From NCBI GenBank assembly GCA_019339365.1, contig CP079859.1, positions 1,860,001 through 1,924,000 of the forward strand: 64,000 bases of DNA, in the 5' to 3' direction. The stretch's first letter is position 1; every line of letters starts with the position of its first letter. Positions 8,738-17,142 of the stretch are shown here, in pieces. This stretch comes from Vibrio neptunius (lineage in GTDB: Bacteria; Pseudomonadota; Gammaproteobacteria; Enterobacterales; Vibrionaceae). The translations under genes were made by a program, and so were the position numbers. The notes under the pieces were generated by a model. That model was not told where the DNA came from and searched no databases. It was given only the letters and a program-made list of their open reading frames with translations.

Positions 8738-9127
8738 ATGTCATCAGAAAACCTTGTTATCTCCCTCCCTTCGCTTATTCACAGGATTGGTAGTGAGGCG
8801 AACAAACGGCTCCGTATTGTTGTAAAACAGCACGGTTGTGATCTAAAGCGCGTTCGCCGTTCGAGAAACTGGCAATTGATTGGCCAATTCGACGCGCTAA
8901 AGGGGTTGTTTAATCACTTATCTCAGCAATCTGCAGAATTCGATTTTGTACTTAATAAGTTGAATGCCCATATGAATCAGAGTGTGGTATCGCGAGAGAA
9001 CACGAGCGAACGTCTTATAGAGATATTGCTTTCTGACCCGACAATAACACTGACTGATTTAATGGAGCGCACTGGCTGCTCACTTATAGAAGCTCGCTTC
9101 GCCAGATTTGAGTCGGAAACCCTATAA
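8738..9127 (+). CDS. RRF_GI-like (Vibrio 'ribosome recycling factor family') small protein
   Basis: A 129-residue soluble protein. Its SLPSLIHRIGSEANKRLRIV start and the basic CDLKRVRRSRNWQLIG block resemble the small Vibrio proteins annotated as 'ribosome recycling factor family' (PF12614). Despite that label it is unrelated in size to the true Frr, and its function is unproven. The C-terminal third (TLTDLMERTGCSLIEARFARFE) looks like a small helical, possibly DNA-binding, segment. The start codon has only a weak ribosome site. Confidence 0.6.
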   Translation: MSSENLVISLPSLIHRIGSEANKRLRIVVKQHGCDLKRVRRSRNWQLIGQFDALKGLFNHLSQQSAEFDFVLNKLNAHMNQSVVSRENTSERLIEILLSDPTITLTDLMERTGCSLIEARFARFESETL

Positions 9128-9437
9128 TTTAGCTTGGGTTATCCAAAGAGCTGATCGTTCCTGTCTACGTGTTGACCAAAAATACAAACATAGTCTTAGG
9201 GCTAATGAGTTTGGGGGTGTTTCGGTTGGTGATTTTTATCCGTGAAACATCATTTAGGCTGCATTAGTTCGCTCATTTTATTGAGGGGCTTGTCTCTACT
9301 TTAGAACGGTAAAGTCACCCCTCGCAGAATGTTTCGAATTTCACTAAATTGCGAATAACCTTTGGTGGGAAAAGGAATCATTTTGTATAATTCCTTTTAT
9401 TTTTCAGCTACTCAGCACCTATTTTAAGCAAACTATC
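9128..9437. other. Intergenic region with a terminator-like inverted repeat
   Basis: No gene is seen. At 9370-9398 AAAAGGAAT and ATTCCTTTT form a perfect 9-bp stem around an 11-base loop, followed by ATTTTT. It may be a terminator or an operator for the next gene, which starts 40 bases on. Confidence 0.4.
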
Positions 9438-9956
9438 ATGCCCTTTTTTATACTTGTTGCGCTACTTTCTGTTCTATTAATCCTCTTCTCCATTTACTTC
9501 TATTTTGAAGCCAAACGTAAAAAGGAAGCTCAAGACGCGAAAAAAGCATTGACTGTGCGTGTCGAAAAAATGAAGAGGCGATTCAAATCAGAAACTCAAC
9601 AGTGGATGTTTTATGGTGCATTATCAAAACAGGATGAAAGTACTATAATTCGACTGCCTAACTATTTTTTTGTTTTTCAACCGATAACACCCGCAAACGT
9701 CGATCATTACGAACAATCATTGGAAAGCGTTTTGTTAACGGTTAATGAAAAGGTGTTGCTTGTTCCCAATAACAGCGATGATGCCAAAGCACCTAGCGAG
9801 CCTTTGTATCAGTTTATCCAGTCCTTACCATCTTCTGCTCAAGGCTACAATGCGAGCTTTTATCGTAATGATCTGCCTGTACTTATTCAAAAGCTAAGAG
9901 ATGCCGAGATTGAGCAAGTTGATGAGCTGAATCGAGAGGACACAGAGGTTGCTTAA
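9438..9956 (+). CDS. Membrane-anchored hypothetical protein
   Basis: A 172-residue protein with one N-terminal membrane helix (about 3-24), a lysine-rich stretch (EAKRKKEAQDAKKA), then a soluble region without a recognised domain. A Shine-Dalgarno is not obvious (AAGCAAACTATC precedes the ATG). No family was recognised. It stands alone. Confidence 0.6.
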   Translation: MPFFILVALLSVLLILFSIYFYFEAKRKKEAQDAKKALTVRVEKMKRRFKSETQQWMFYGALSKQDESTIIRLPNYFFVFQPITPANVDHYEQSLESVLLTVNEKVLLVPNNSDDAKAPSEPLYQFIQSLPSSAQGYNASFYRNDLPVLIQKLRDAEIEQVDELNREDTEVA

Positions 9957-10129
9957 CATGGGGTGACGACTTGCCTAAACAAACCCGTCACATTTTATGA
10001 TGTAACAGCCTATAGCTATTTGTAAATCAATTGATTTTCTTTATTGAGTGTTTACATGCCTTGCTTGTATTAAATAGCATTCGTGAATCATATTGATCTT
10101 TTTGATAACAAGTAACTATAGGTTCTTCA

Positions 10130-11059
10130 ATGAAAACAACACTTCTGTTGGCTATACCCTTTGTCTCATTCGCTGCAGTGGCGAATACCAATCCCCATTT
10201 GCAAACGTACAATACTCAAGTAAGTCAGACGATATATAAAGGCGCGCGTTTGAATATTCCTGTCAACCTCTCATTGCCATCTGACAGACGACATTTGGCA
10301 ACGTTAGGCTATGATAACAACCAGCCTTCTTCAATGGATTGTAAGATTAGTATTTACGATAGCGCGAGTACTTTGCTGCACTATCTAGACTGTCGAGCCG
10401 GTATTGGTGAGCATACATTTGCTACGCCTATCGCTTACTGGAAAGACGACTATCGAGCTGTGATTTCTTTGTACAATGCGGATTTTTCTCAACCAAGTCA
10501 GCGATTTGAGGGAAATTTTCGTTTTAACTTTGGTGAAAGTTCGCGCATCGACAACGATTACCTACCCACGTGGTGGAAAAAAACGTATCAGTCAGTCGGG
10601 CTCGATGCCAATACAGATTATGACGGAGACAACTTCAGTTTAATTCAGGAGTATTTCGGTAACAGCAAACCGAACGATGCAAACAGTTTTCCAGACCATG
10701 ACCCTGTGATTGATTTTGACGAAACACACTCGGCAGGAACATCCATGTATGTTCGTTTTGGTCAGCCTGTAACGGAATGGATCGAACTTACCCCAACTTA
10801 TAATAAGAAAGTGAAGTCTTTAGAGCTGGTGGTTGAAACAAATGATAATGCCCGAAATCAATCGGTCGTTGCATTCATTCATGATGAGAATGGCAACCGC
10901 GTTTATTCGAGCTATCTGAAATTCCCCGGTCGACAATCTGTGGCTTTGGAACAGCCGGTTGATGTAGAAAAACTGAAGATACAACTGGTTGCAAGACACT
11001 ACTCATCAAACATTTATGCTCACTATAAAGTGAAACTGAATGCCACGTTTACAGAGTAA
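10130..11059 (+). CDS. Secreted protein with a thrombospondin-type-3-like calcium-binding segment
   Basis: A 309-residue protein with a signal peptide ending about residue 19 (FAAVAN). Two beta-rich parts surround a central segment: YLPTWWKKTYQ, DANTDYDGDNFSLIQEYFG, then a PNDANSFPD block (about 145-185). This segment matches the 'LP.WW / D.D.DGD....EY..GT.P.DA.S.PD' calcium-binding linker common in secreted proteins of marine bacteria. Function unknown. A rho-independent terminator follows, so it is a single-gene unit. Confidence 0.7.
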   Translation: MKTTLLLAIPFVSFAAVANTNPHLQTYNTQVSQTIYKGARLNIPVNLSLPSDRRHLATLGYDNNQPSSMDCKISIYDSASTLLHYLDCRAGIGEHTFATPIAYWKDDYRAVISLYNADFSQPSQRFEGNFRFNFGESSRIDNDYLPTWWKKTYQSVGLDANTDYDGDNFSLIQEYFGNSKPNDANSFPDHDPVIDFDETHSAGTSMYVRFGQPVTEWIELTPTYNKKVKSLELVVETNDNARNQSVVAFIHDENGNRVYSSYLKFPGRQSVALEQPVDVEKLKIQLVARHYSSNIYAHYKVKLNATFTE

Positions 11060-11076
11060 GCTTTGAACTTCTCGAG

Positions 11077-11101
11077 AGAGCGCCAATGGGCGCTCTTTTT
11101 G
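11077..11101 (+). terminator. Rho-independent terminator
   Basis: AGAGCGCC / GGCGCTCT stem with AATG loop followed by TTTTT. Confidence 0.9.
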
Positions 11102-11289
11102 ATTATTAGCCCTGCACTGACTTTTCGCAGTACGAGATTTTTAGCATTGTTAATGTCGGGTGATGAAACATCGACAAAACTGAGCTGCAATCTTTTGCTC
11201 TCAATTAGAAACAACGATAAAGTGCTGCCTATACAGCTACCAGACTCTCTGCCATGAAGGTGGACCAGTAAAATTAAGAAGGAAATTTT

Positions 11290-11829
11290 GTGTCAGATGC
11301 CGTGATCAATATTAGGCCCGCTAAGCCGGATGAGCTGGAAACCATTCATGCTCTTGTGGTATCCAACGATGAATGGACAAAGTTCAATGGACCCTATTTC
11401 CCATATTCGCATCCTTCACTTGAACAGTTTGAAAGAGGGTCTTTTCAACGAATGATAAAAGGTGAAGATCTTCAATTGGTGACGGTAAATGATATTCCTG
11501 TTGGCACCGTGAGTTGTTATTGGGAATGTGAAGAAACACGCTGGCTCGAAGCTGGAATTGTCATTTACGACTCTGCTTTTTGGGGAAAAGGAATAGCAGC
11601 GACTGCAATTCCTCTTTGGGTTACTTATTTGTTTAAAAACAAGCAAATAGAGCGAGTTGGGATGACAACGTGGTCAGGAAACCCTCGCATGATGTCACTT
11701 GCACTCAAGCTTGGTTTTCAGCAAGAAGCTCGACTGCGAAAAGTAAGATACTTCAATGGCGAGTATTATGACTCAGTTAAATACGGAGTATTGCGTTCAG
11801 AGTGGCAAAAACTCCACTCAATAAGTTAA
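11290..11829 (+). CDS. GNAT acetyltransferase (RimJ/RimL type)
   Basis: A 179-residue single-domain N-acetyltransferase. It has an N-terminal beta strand (INIRPAKPDEL), AGIVIYDSAFWGKGIA (the acetyl-CoA pyrophosphate-binding loop, usual Q/RxxGxG/A) and the C-terminal GNPRMMSLALKLGFQQEARLR block typical of RimJ/RimL-like enzymes. The acceptor is unknown. GTG at 11290 follows AAGGAAATTTT. A second GNAT gene of the same type follows 34 nt after its stop and may be co-transcribed. Confidence 0.85.
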   Translation: MSDAVINIRPAKPDELETIHALVVSNDEWTKFNGPYFPYSHPSLEQFERGSFQRMIKGEDLQLVTVNDIPVGTVSCYWECEETRWLEAGIVIYDSAFWGKGIAATAIPLWVTYLFKNKQIERVGMTTWSGNPRMMSLALKLGFQQEARLRKVRYFNGEYYDSVKYGVLRSEWQKLHSIS

Positions 11830-11863
11830 CCAATTACTATCTACATGTTTGATGGTGGCTTTT

Positions 11864-12394
11864 ATGGAAACACAGAGGATTAAATTAACCCCGCCTTCTT
11901 TAGAATATTCAGAATCCATGTTTACTGTTATTGAAGATAGCAAAGAGGAGTTTGCTCCTTTTCTTCCTTGGGTCACGGATGTATTAACACTGGCCGATAT
12001 TGAGGAAAACACTAAAACTGCGTTAGTGAACTTTGAGCAGTTTGTAGATGAGTTTTGGTTCAACATTATCGAAAAAGCAACTGGGCAGTTTATCGGTGCA
12101 ATAGGCTTTATTGTTAGAGATAAAAGTGTCCCTTATTTCGAGATCGGATATTGGCTACGCACCTCGAAGACAGGAAAAGGGTACGTTACAGAAGCTGTTA
12201 GTCTGGTTGAGCGATACGCATTCCGCGTTCGCTCTGCAAGGAGACTGGAAATAAAAATGGCTGAGTCAAATATTAAAAGTCAGGCCGTGGCAACGCGGTG
12301 CGGTTATCACTTTGAAGCTTGCTTGGTCAATGGCAGACGACTGCCTAGTGGCGATTTGGATAACACCTTAATCTATGTGAAAACACATTTATAG
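11864..12394 (+). CDS. GNAT acetyltransferase (RimJ/RimL type)
   Basis: A protein of 176 residues from ATG 11864 (METQRIKLTPPS). Upstream in-frame TTG 11849 and ATG 11852 are possible but lack a ribosome site, whereas GGTGG lies before 11864. Family features are RIKLTPP..E...MF, IGYWLRTSKTGKGYVTEAV (acetyl-CoA loop) and AESNIKSQAVATRCGYHFEA. It resembles ribosomal-protein-serine acetyltransferases, but the substrate is unproven. Confidence 0.85.
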   Translation: METQRIKLTPPSLEYSESMFTVIEDSKEEFAPFLPWVTDVLTLADIEENTKTALVNFEQFVDEFWFNIIEKATGQFIGAIGFIVRDKSVPYFEIGYWLRTSKTGKGYVTEAVSLVERYAFRVRSARRLEIKMAESNIKSQAVATRCGYHFEACLVNGRRLPSGDLDNTLIYVKTHL

Positions 12395-12447
12395 CCATTT
12401 TGAGGTCAAGTTAAAGCCTTAAGTGGTGAGAAGCCAACACAAGGTGC

Positions 12448-12624
12448 GTGAAAAGTGAAAAGGATGTTCTAGGGTTAATTGAAGTCACCAAACAGCTTCC
12501 CATTATAGACGTACCTATCTCTGATATCAGAGAGCTGGATGAAGAATTTTGGTATGAACTCGGTGGGGCGAAACCGACTTGCCGGAGTGTTCTGGAGCAT
12601 GCAGCTTTAATTAACTATGTCTAG
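12448..12624 (+). pseudogene. Truncated ParB-like (ParBc/Srx-fold) small protein
   Basis: GTG 12448 to TAG 12622 encodes 58 residues containing LIEVTKQLPIIDVPISDIRE, then LDEEFWYELGG and PTCRSVLEHAALI. This is the N-terminal half of small ParB-like proteins of about 120 residues, whose second half (a 'SYPIIL...DGMHR' block) is absent. The break falls exactly where a different gene tail begins, so the two are joined by an old deletion. Confidence 0.55.
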
Positions 12625-12728
12625 GTTACGTGTCGAAATTTAATGATAAGCCCGAGCTTGAAGAGTTTGGTTGGCTCAAGAGAGAGGAGCTCAACCAATT
12701 GATTCATAAAGAAAAGTGGTCACAGTAA
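12615..12728 (+). pseudogene. C-terminal tail of a Nudix-type gene
   Basis: In a different frame from the ParB-like fragment, an open stretch reads GYVSKFNDKPELEEFGWLKR and continues EELNQLIHKEKWSQ, ending at TAA 12726-12728. 'KPELEEFGW...EEL' is the usual last block of Nudix hydrolases. No Nudix box or start codon is present. It overlaps the preceding fragment by 10 bases in another frame. Confidence 0.45.
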
Positions 12729-12945
12729 GTGGCCGCCTTATTTTGATTTTGTATAATTAATCAATGCCTTAAATGGTTTAGCACTCCAAATTTTTCCATC
12801 TCCCCCTAATTTCTCCTTGAACAAATTATGAGCCCTTTACTCGGTTGTCAAACCGATAACTAGCTCACTTATTAATAATCTTAATAGTTATGGCGATCAC
12901 AATAATCGTGCTGATTACTTTCCTTGATTAAATTATCACTTCAGG

Positions 12946-12974
12946 ATGGGATCGATCCCATGGGATTGTTCCCA
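12946..12974. promoter_or_regulatory. Adjacent palindromic operators before the porin gene
   Basis: ATGGGATCGATCCCAT (12946-12961) is a perfect 16-bp palindrome with a central CG, as in LacI-family operators. TGGGATTGTTCCCA (12961-12974) follows immediately, sharing the same half-site TGGGA/TCCCA. The pair lies 64 bases before the porin ATG. No LacI-type regulator gene is in the window. Confidence 0.55.
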
Positions 12975-13037
12975 TAAATCATAAAATATACAAACTTGAG
13001 TGAATCAATTGAGCTTTAACGCTACAAGGAAAGGATT

Positions 13038-14240
13038 ATGAAACTATTACCTATTGCCAGCGCACTTTCCGTTGCCATCCTGTCAACCAGTACATTAGCC
13101 GCCACTTCTCCCGTCGAATTTTATGGCTACATGCGTGGTGGTGTCGGGCTGAGTAATGAGGGCGGTTCTAACAGCAAGTGGGAGGTAAACAAAGTCGGTC
13201 GTCTTGGAAACGAAGATGATCTGTATGGTGAATTTGGCCTGAAAAAAGAAGTGTATGCAGAAGACGATGTGTCATTCGTTGTTGACTCGATGCTTAAATA
13301 CTGGGAAGGGCAAGACCAAAACTCCAAAGATCGCAGTGTTGAGGTAGCACAGCTGAATGTTCAGGCAACAGGTTTATTTGAAGATAAAGACATCACTATC
13401 TGGGCGGGTGAGCGTTACTACCAGCGTCACGATGTTCATATCGTAGATAACTACTACTGGGACGTCAGCGGTATCGGTGGTGGTGTTGAACACATTAATA
13501 TGGGGCCGGGTAAGCTGTCCGTTGCGCTTCTACAAGATACTGTGGCTGGTGACTTAGATGATGGTCAGGAAACGACGGCGGTTATTGCCGATGTTCGATA
13601 CGCTGGTATCCCAATGTGGGAAAATGCAGATTTGGAAGTCGGCTTGGATTATCACGCGGGTAACGAACGTAGTGGTCAGTCACTAGATGCCGACAACAGC
13701 CTGATGTTTACGGCAAGCCTTCAACAATCATTAGATAATGGCTTTAATAAAACAATCCTTCAGTTAGCGAATTCTGGTTACGCGGAGCAAATGACGACAT
13801 TTGGTCATGGTAATGGTCTGGTTCGTGATGCCGCAAACAATGATGCGAAAGGCTATCGTCTGATCAACTGGGGTGTGGTTTCTGTTGGAGACAAAATTGA
13901 ATTTGGTCACTCTATCCGTTATGCCGCAGCCACAGATGTTGATGGTACTGCGACGGATGACTCCACACTCAGCGTAGTAGTTCGTCCGCTATACAAATGG
14001 AACGATAGAATGCGTACTATCCTGGAAATTGGTGGTTTCTCAGAAAAGATTAATAACGTAGATAGTGCAGGTAGCAAGTTTACTGTTGCACAAGCTTGGG
14101 TACCTAAAGCGGGTTTTTGGTCTCGACCTGAGATTCGCGTATTTGCTACTTATCTGAATGATGCAGAAAATGATAATGCTTTTGGTACAGGTAAGGACAC
14201 GGAAATCAGTGTTGGTATGCAGGTAGAAGCTTGGTGGTAA
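13038..14240 (+). CDS. LamB-type carbohydrate porin (maltoporin family)
   Basis: The 400-residue outer-membrane barrel has a signal peptide cleaved after TLAA. VEFYGYMRGGVGLS opens the barrel, RLGNEDDLYGEFGLKKEV follows, and the hallmark TIWAGERYYQRHDVHIVDNY gives way to YWDVSG. It ends in an aromatic (VEAWW), as outer-membrane barrels do. It is somewhat shorter than E. coli LamB and the sugar is unknown. AAGGAAAGGATT lies before the ATG. A palindromic operator pair upstream suggests sugar-responsive control, but no transport genes adjoin it. Confidence 0.85.
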   Translation: MKLLPIASALSVAILSTSTLAATSPVEFYGYMRGGVGLSNEGGSNSKWEVNKVGRLGNEDDLYGEFGLKKEVYAEDDVSFVVDSMLKYWEGQDQNSKDRSVEVAQLNVQATGLFEDKDITIWAGERYYQRHDVHIVDNYYWDVSGIGGGVEHINMGPGKLSVALLQDTVAGDLDDGQETTAVIADVRYAGIPMWENADLEVGLDYHAGNERSGQSLDADNSLMFTASLQQSLDNGFNKTILQLANSGYAEQMTTFGHGNGLVRDAANNDAKGYRLINWGVVSVGDKIEFGHSIRYAAATDVDGTATDDSTLSVVVRPLYKWNDRMRTILEIGGFSEKINNVDSAGSKFTVAQAWVPKAGFWSRPEIRVFATYLNDAENDNAFGTGKDTEISVGMQVEAWW

Positions 14241-14272
14241 GCGCTTCGTAGTCCACTAACTTTTCTTGCTGG

Positions 14273-14292
14273 GCGGGATAGAATTATCCCGC
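14273..14292 (+). terminator. Hairpin after the porin gene
   Basis: GCGGGATA / TATCCCGC stem with GAAT loop, 33 nt after the porin stop. There is no clear T-run, so terminator function is likely but not certain. Confidence 0.55.
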
Positions 14293-14418
14293 TTAAACTC
14301 TTCAAGGTAGCTCTTCTCAGATTTCACTTCTTTCTTGATAACACATCATTGCTGTACCATTAGTTTTTCGCTAAGTCGCAATAAAATAAGATTTATCCAT
14401 TCAGCTAATAGGAATTCA

Positions 14419-14958
14419 ATGAAACGTTTTATTGTATTTACAGGTGGGCCTGGTTCAGGGAAAACATCGGTTATAGAGCACCTGCAAAGTCAGGGGTACA
14501 AGACCGCGGATGAAGTTGGTCGACGAGTGATTCAACAACAGGTTGAGAGCGGTGGTAATGCCCTTCCATGGTTGGATAAAACCGCTTTTCGTGACGCTAT
14601 GGTTTCGGCAGAAATAGACAAGTATCGTCGAATTGGTGTTGGGGAAGAGTTCGTATTTTTCGATCGAAGTATCGTTGATAGTTACGGTTACAGCTTATTA
14701 GAAGACTTGGCTCTGACTGAGTGTCTCACACAGCACTGCAATCAACTCAGGCACAATCTACAGGTGTTTGTTTTCCCTCCTTGGAAAGATATATTTGCCA
14801 ACGATGCGGAAAGGAAGCAAGACTTTGCCGAAGCCGTGGCCACTTATGAAAAAATGCGCGAAGCGTATCAATTGTTTGGCTACACCTTAACGGAAGTACC
14901 GAAAGTTAGCATTGAGCAACGATCACGATTTGTTCTTGATGCGCTAAGCTCTCGTTAA
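14419..14958 (+). CDS. AAA-type P-loop ATPase/kinase-like protein
   Basis: From ATG 14419 the protein has 179 residues and opens MKRFIVFTGGPGSGKTSVIE, with the Walker A loop at 9-16. VFFDRSIVDSYGYS follows as the Walker B-like/DR region. The architecture matches small 'AAA family ATPase' proteins (PF13521-like, nucleoside-kinase-like fold). TAGGAATTCA precedes this ATG. The frame extends upstream to 14335, but that stretch lacks a ribosome site. The substrate is unknown. Confidence 0.8.
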   Translation: MKRFIVFTGGPGSGKTSVIEHLQSQGYKTADEVGRRVIQQQVESGGNALPWLDKTAFRDAMVSAEIDKYRRIGVGEEFVFFDRSIVDSYGYSLLEDLALTECLTQHCNQLRHNLQVFVFPPWKDIFANDAERKQDFAEAVATYEKMREAYQLFGYTLTEVPKVSIEQRSRFVLDALSSR

Positions 14959-14989
14959 CCTCAATCTATAAGTGACTGAAGAGATAAGT

Positions 14990-15364
14990 ATGACTTACGA
15001 GCAGTTTAATCAGTTTTGTTCTGAGCTTCCCGCGACTACGCATATCGTGCAATGGGGGGATTCTCATGTTTGGAAGGTGGGAGGAAAGGTATTTGCCGTA
15101 GGCGGTTGGGGCAAATCGGACAAACCCGCCTTTACGTTTAAAACCTCCCCGCTAAATTTTGATTTTCTCAGCGAGCATGACGGGTATATTCCTGCGCCTT
15201 ACTTTGCGAACCGAGGAATGAAATGGATTCAGCAAGTAGAAACGTCAGGTGAACTCGATGAAGAACTAGAGTACTACTTGCGCGAGTCTTATCGGTTGGT
15301 GGCGTCAGGTTTGAGTAAACGTAAGCAAAGTGAACTTGGGTTGAACTTGGAAGCGAATCGTTAG
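14990..15364 (+). CDS. MmcQ/YjbR family protein
   Basis: A 124-residue protein with the YjbR pattern: an N-terminal helix (YEQFNQFCSELPATT), VQWGDSHVWKVGGKVFAVGG, FKTSPLNFDFL and YFANRGMKWIQ, and a C-terminal helix (ESYRLVASGLSKRKQ). The fold resembles CyaY-like and DNA-binding proteins; the function is poorly known. ATG 14990 is preferred (GAAGAGATAAGT before it); GTG 14972 would add six residues. It lies 31 nt after the ATPase gene and may share its transcript. Confidence 0.85.
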   Translation: MTYEQFNQFCSELPATTHIVQWGDSHVWKVGGKVFAVGGWGKSDKPAFTFKTSPLNFDFLSEHDGYIPAPYFANRGMKWIQQVETSGELDEELEYYLRESYRLVASGLSKRKQSELGLNLEANR

Positions 15365-15469
15365 CATCCTGTCATTTCTTTTCTTCAATCTATACATTGT
15401 TCCTTTCGGTTGCTAGGATCCGCATTCGCGGCTGCACATGGATACAACTTACGAATCAAGTGACTCATT

Positions 15470-15901
15470 ATGAATGTAGAAAATGTGCTTCCTGAACATT
15501 TTGCAGAGATGCTGGATGTTTGGGAAAACTCAGTCCGAGCGACTCATGACTTCATAACAGAAGAAGATATTGAGTTTTTTAAACCTATTATCATTGAACA
15601 AGCTTTCCCGGCCGTCACACTGAAGTGTATAAAAAATGAAACCGGCAACATTCTTGGCTTTGTCGGTGTTCATGAAGCAAAAGTAGAAATGCTGTTTGTG
15701 TTAGACGCCGCGAGAGGCAAGGGAGTGGGGAAAGCATTATTGCAATATGCCATTAAGCATCTTGGTGTAAACAAAGTAGATGTGAATGAGCAAAACCCAA
15801 TGGCGGTCGACTTTTATAAACACATGGGGTTCCATGTCGAGTCGCGCTCACCTGTTGATGATATGGGGAAACCATTTCCACTTTTGCATATGACGCTCTA
15901 A
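15470..15901 (+). CDS. GNAT acetyltransferase (YjaB-like)
   Basis: A 143-residue GNAT with VWENSVRATHDFITEEDIEF at the N-terminus, the strand MLFVLDAARGKGVGKALLQY (acetyl-CoA loop RGKGVG) and DVNEQNPMAVDFYKHMGFHV. This layout is that of E. coli YjaB and related single-domain acetyltransferases. The acceptor is unknown. A terminator follows. Confidence 0.85.
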   Translation: MNVENVLPEHFAEMLDVWENSVRATHDFITEEDIEFFKPIIIEQAFPAVTLKCIKNETGNILGFVGVHEAKVEMLFVLDAARGKGVGKALLQYAIKHLGVNKVDVNEQNPMAVDFYKHMGFHVESRSPVDDMGKPFPLLHMTL

Positions 15902-15933
15902 GTTCCGGTTTGTCGTCACTCAACCTGTCAGAA

Positions 15934-15966
15934 GAAACGCTCAAAGCTAATAACTTTGAGCGTTTC
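15934..15966 (+). terminator. Strong hairpin, probable terminator
   Basis: GAAACGCTCAAAG and CTTTGAGCGTTTC make a perfect 13-bp stem around CTAATAA. It lies 33 nt after the GNAT stop. Confidence 0.8.
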
Positions 15967-16050
15967 CGTATATATATTAATAATTTACAGTGATTTATAT
16001 CGACTTCATGGTAGATTATCTACGCAATAAATTTTGACATAAGGAAACCA

Positions 16051-16557
16051 ATGGCTGTTTTAAAGATTCTGACCGCACCTGATCCAAGGCTGAAGATCAA
16101 AGCTGAAAAGGTATCGGACATACAATCCGTTCAATCCCTAATCGATGACATGCTGGAAACCTTGTATGCCACAAGCAATGGAATTGGTTTGGCGGCAACT
16201 CAAGTCGGCCGCCGTGAGTCTATCGTCATCATCGACCTGTCGGAGAGCCGCGATCAGCCTCTGATACTAGTCAACCCAGAAGTGGTTGAGGGTAAGAATT
16301 TAGCTATGGGGCAAGAAGGGTGTTTATCCGTCCCGGACTACTATGCTGATGTTGAGCGCTACACATCCGTTGTCGTTGAAGCATTAGATAGACACGGAGA
16401 ACCTGTAAGGATTGAAAGTGATGATTTTCTTGCGATCGTCATGCAACATGAAATTGATCACTTGGCAGGTAATCTGTTTATTGACTACCTTTCCCCATTG
16501 AAGCAGCGTATGGCATTAAAAAAAGTGAAAAAACACATCAAGGCAATGGCAAACTAA
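16051..16557 (+). CDS. def: Peptide deformylase
   Basis: The 168-residue enzyme removes the formyl group from nascent N-terminal methionine. The three conserved motifs are intact: GIGLAATQ (44-51), EGCLS (89-93, metal-ligand Cys) and HEIDH (133-137, metal-ligand His residues and catalytic Glu). It is not next to fmt, the usual partner, so it is probably the second deformylase copy that vibrios carry. AAGGAAACCA precedes the ATG. A Nudix gene follows 34 nt on. Confidence 0.95.
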   Translation: MAVLKILTAPDPRLKIKAEKVSDIQSVQSLIDDMLETLYATSNGIGLAATQVGRRESIVIIDLSESRDQPLILVNPEVVEGKNLAMGQEGCLSVPDYYADVERYTSVVVEALDRHGEPVRIESDDFLAIVMQHEIDHLAGNLFIDYLSPLKQRMALKKVKKHIKAMAN

Positions 16558-16591
16558 ACATGAAAAATGATAAAGACAGGGAGTAGACTTA

Positions 16592-16987
16592 ATGCAGCCT
16601 TTTGAATGTGTGTCTTTTCTTTTGGTGGATAACAACCAAATATTGGTTGAAAAGAGGTCGATAGATAAAGCGAGTGACCCTGGCCTAACCTGTATTCCCG
16701 GTGGACATATAGAGGATAGCGAAACTCAGCCACAAGCCCTGTGCCGTGAGCTAAAAGAAGAATTAGATATTACTGCAAATCAATACCATTACTTGTGTTC
16801 TCTTTACCATCCCACCTCTGAGCTACAGCTACTGCATTATTACGTAGTTAGTGAGTGGCAAGGTGAGATTAAAGCATTGGAAGCAGAGAGCGTAAGTTGG
16901 GAAAAGCTTGAATCAGATTCAGTTTCGATTGAGGCAGATAAGCGAGCGATAGAAGAATTCAAGAGAGTGAATCACCATCTTTGTTAG
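16592..16987 (+). CDS. Nudix hydrolase
   Basis: A 131-residue Nudix protein. The box runs GGHIEDSETQPQALCRELKE then ELDI (about 37-60), matching GX5EX7REUXEEXGU except that D replaces the last G. N-terminal strands (CVSFLLVDNNQILVEKRS) and a WEKLES block near the end fit a small (d)NTP or nucleotide-sugar pyrophosphatase. The substrate is unknown. The ribosome site is ACAGGGAGTAG. Confidence 0.85.
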   Translation: MQPFECVSFLLVDNNQILVEKRSIDKASDPGLTCIPGGHIEDSETQPQALCRELKEELDITANQYHYLCSLYHPTSELQLLHYYVVSEWQGEIKALEAESVSWEKLESDSVSIEADKRAIEEFKRVNHHLC

Positions 16988-17142
16988 CAGCAGGGGCTGG
17001 CAAAAAACTGAACAGAGGTTTTTCTTTCGAGTCCTAATTCGTATTGCTGATGGCAACGATTCTAAACTCAGGCTTTGTGATGGAAAATAGACGCGAGGTG
17101 ACTTGGTAACGTCGCGCCCAGATTTGTACCTTCGCTATGAAT

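Noticed and set aside
8590..8793. 67-residue gene after the EAL relic
   Set aside because: It lies in another frame over the readable EAL remnant and the next gene's start, with no ribosome site.
11063..11257. 64-residue gene downstream of the TSP3-like protein
   Set aside because: It runs through a clear rho-independent terminator and shows no motif.
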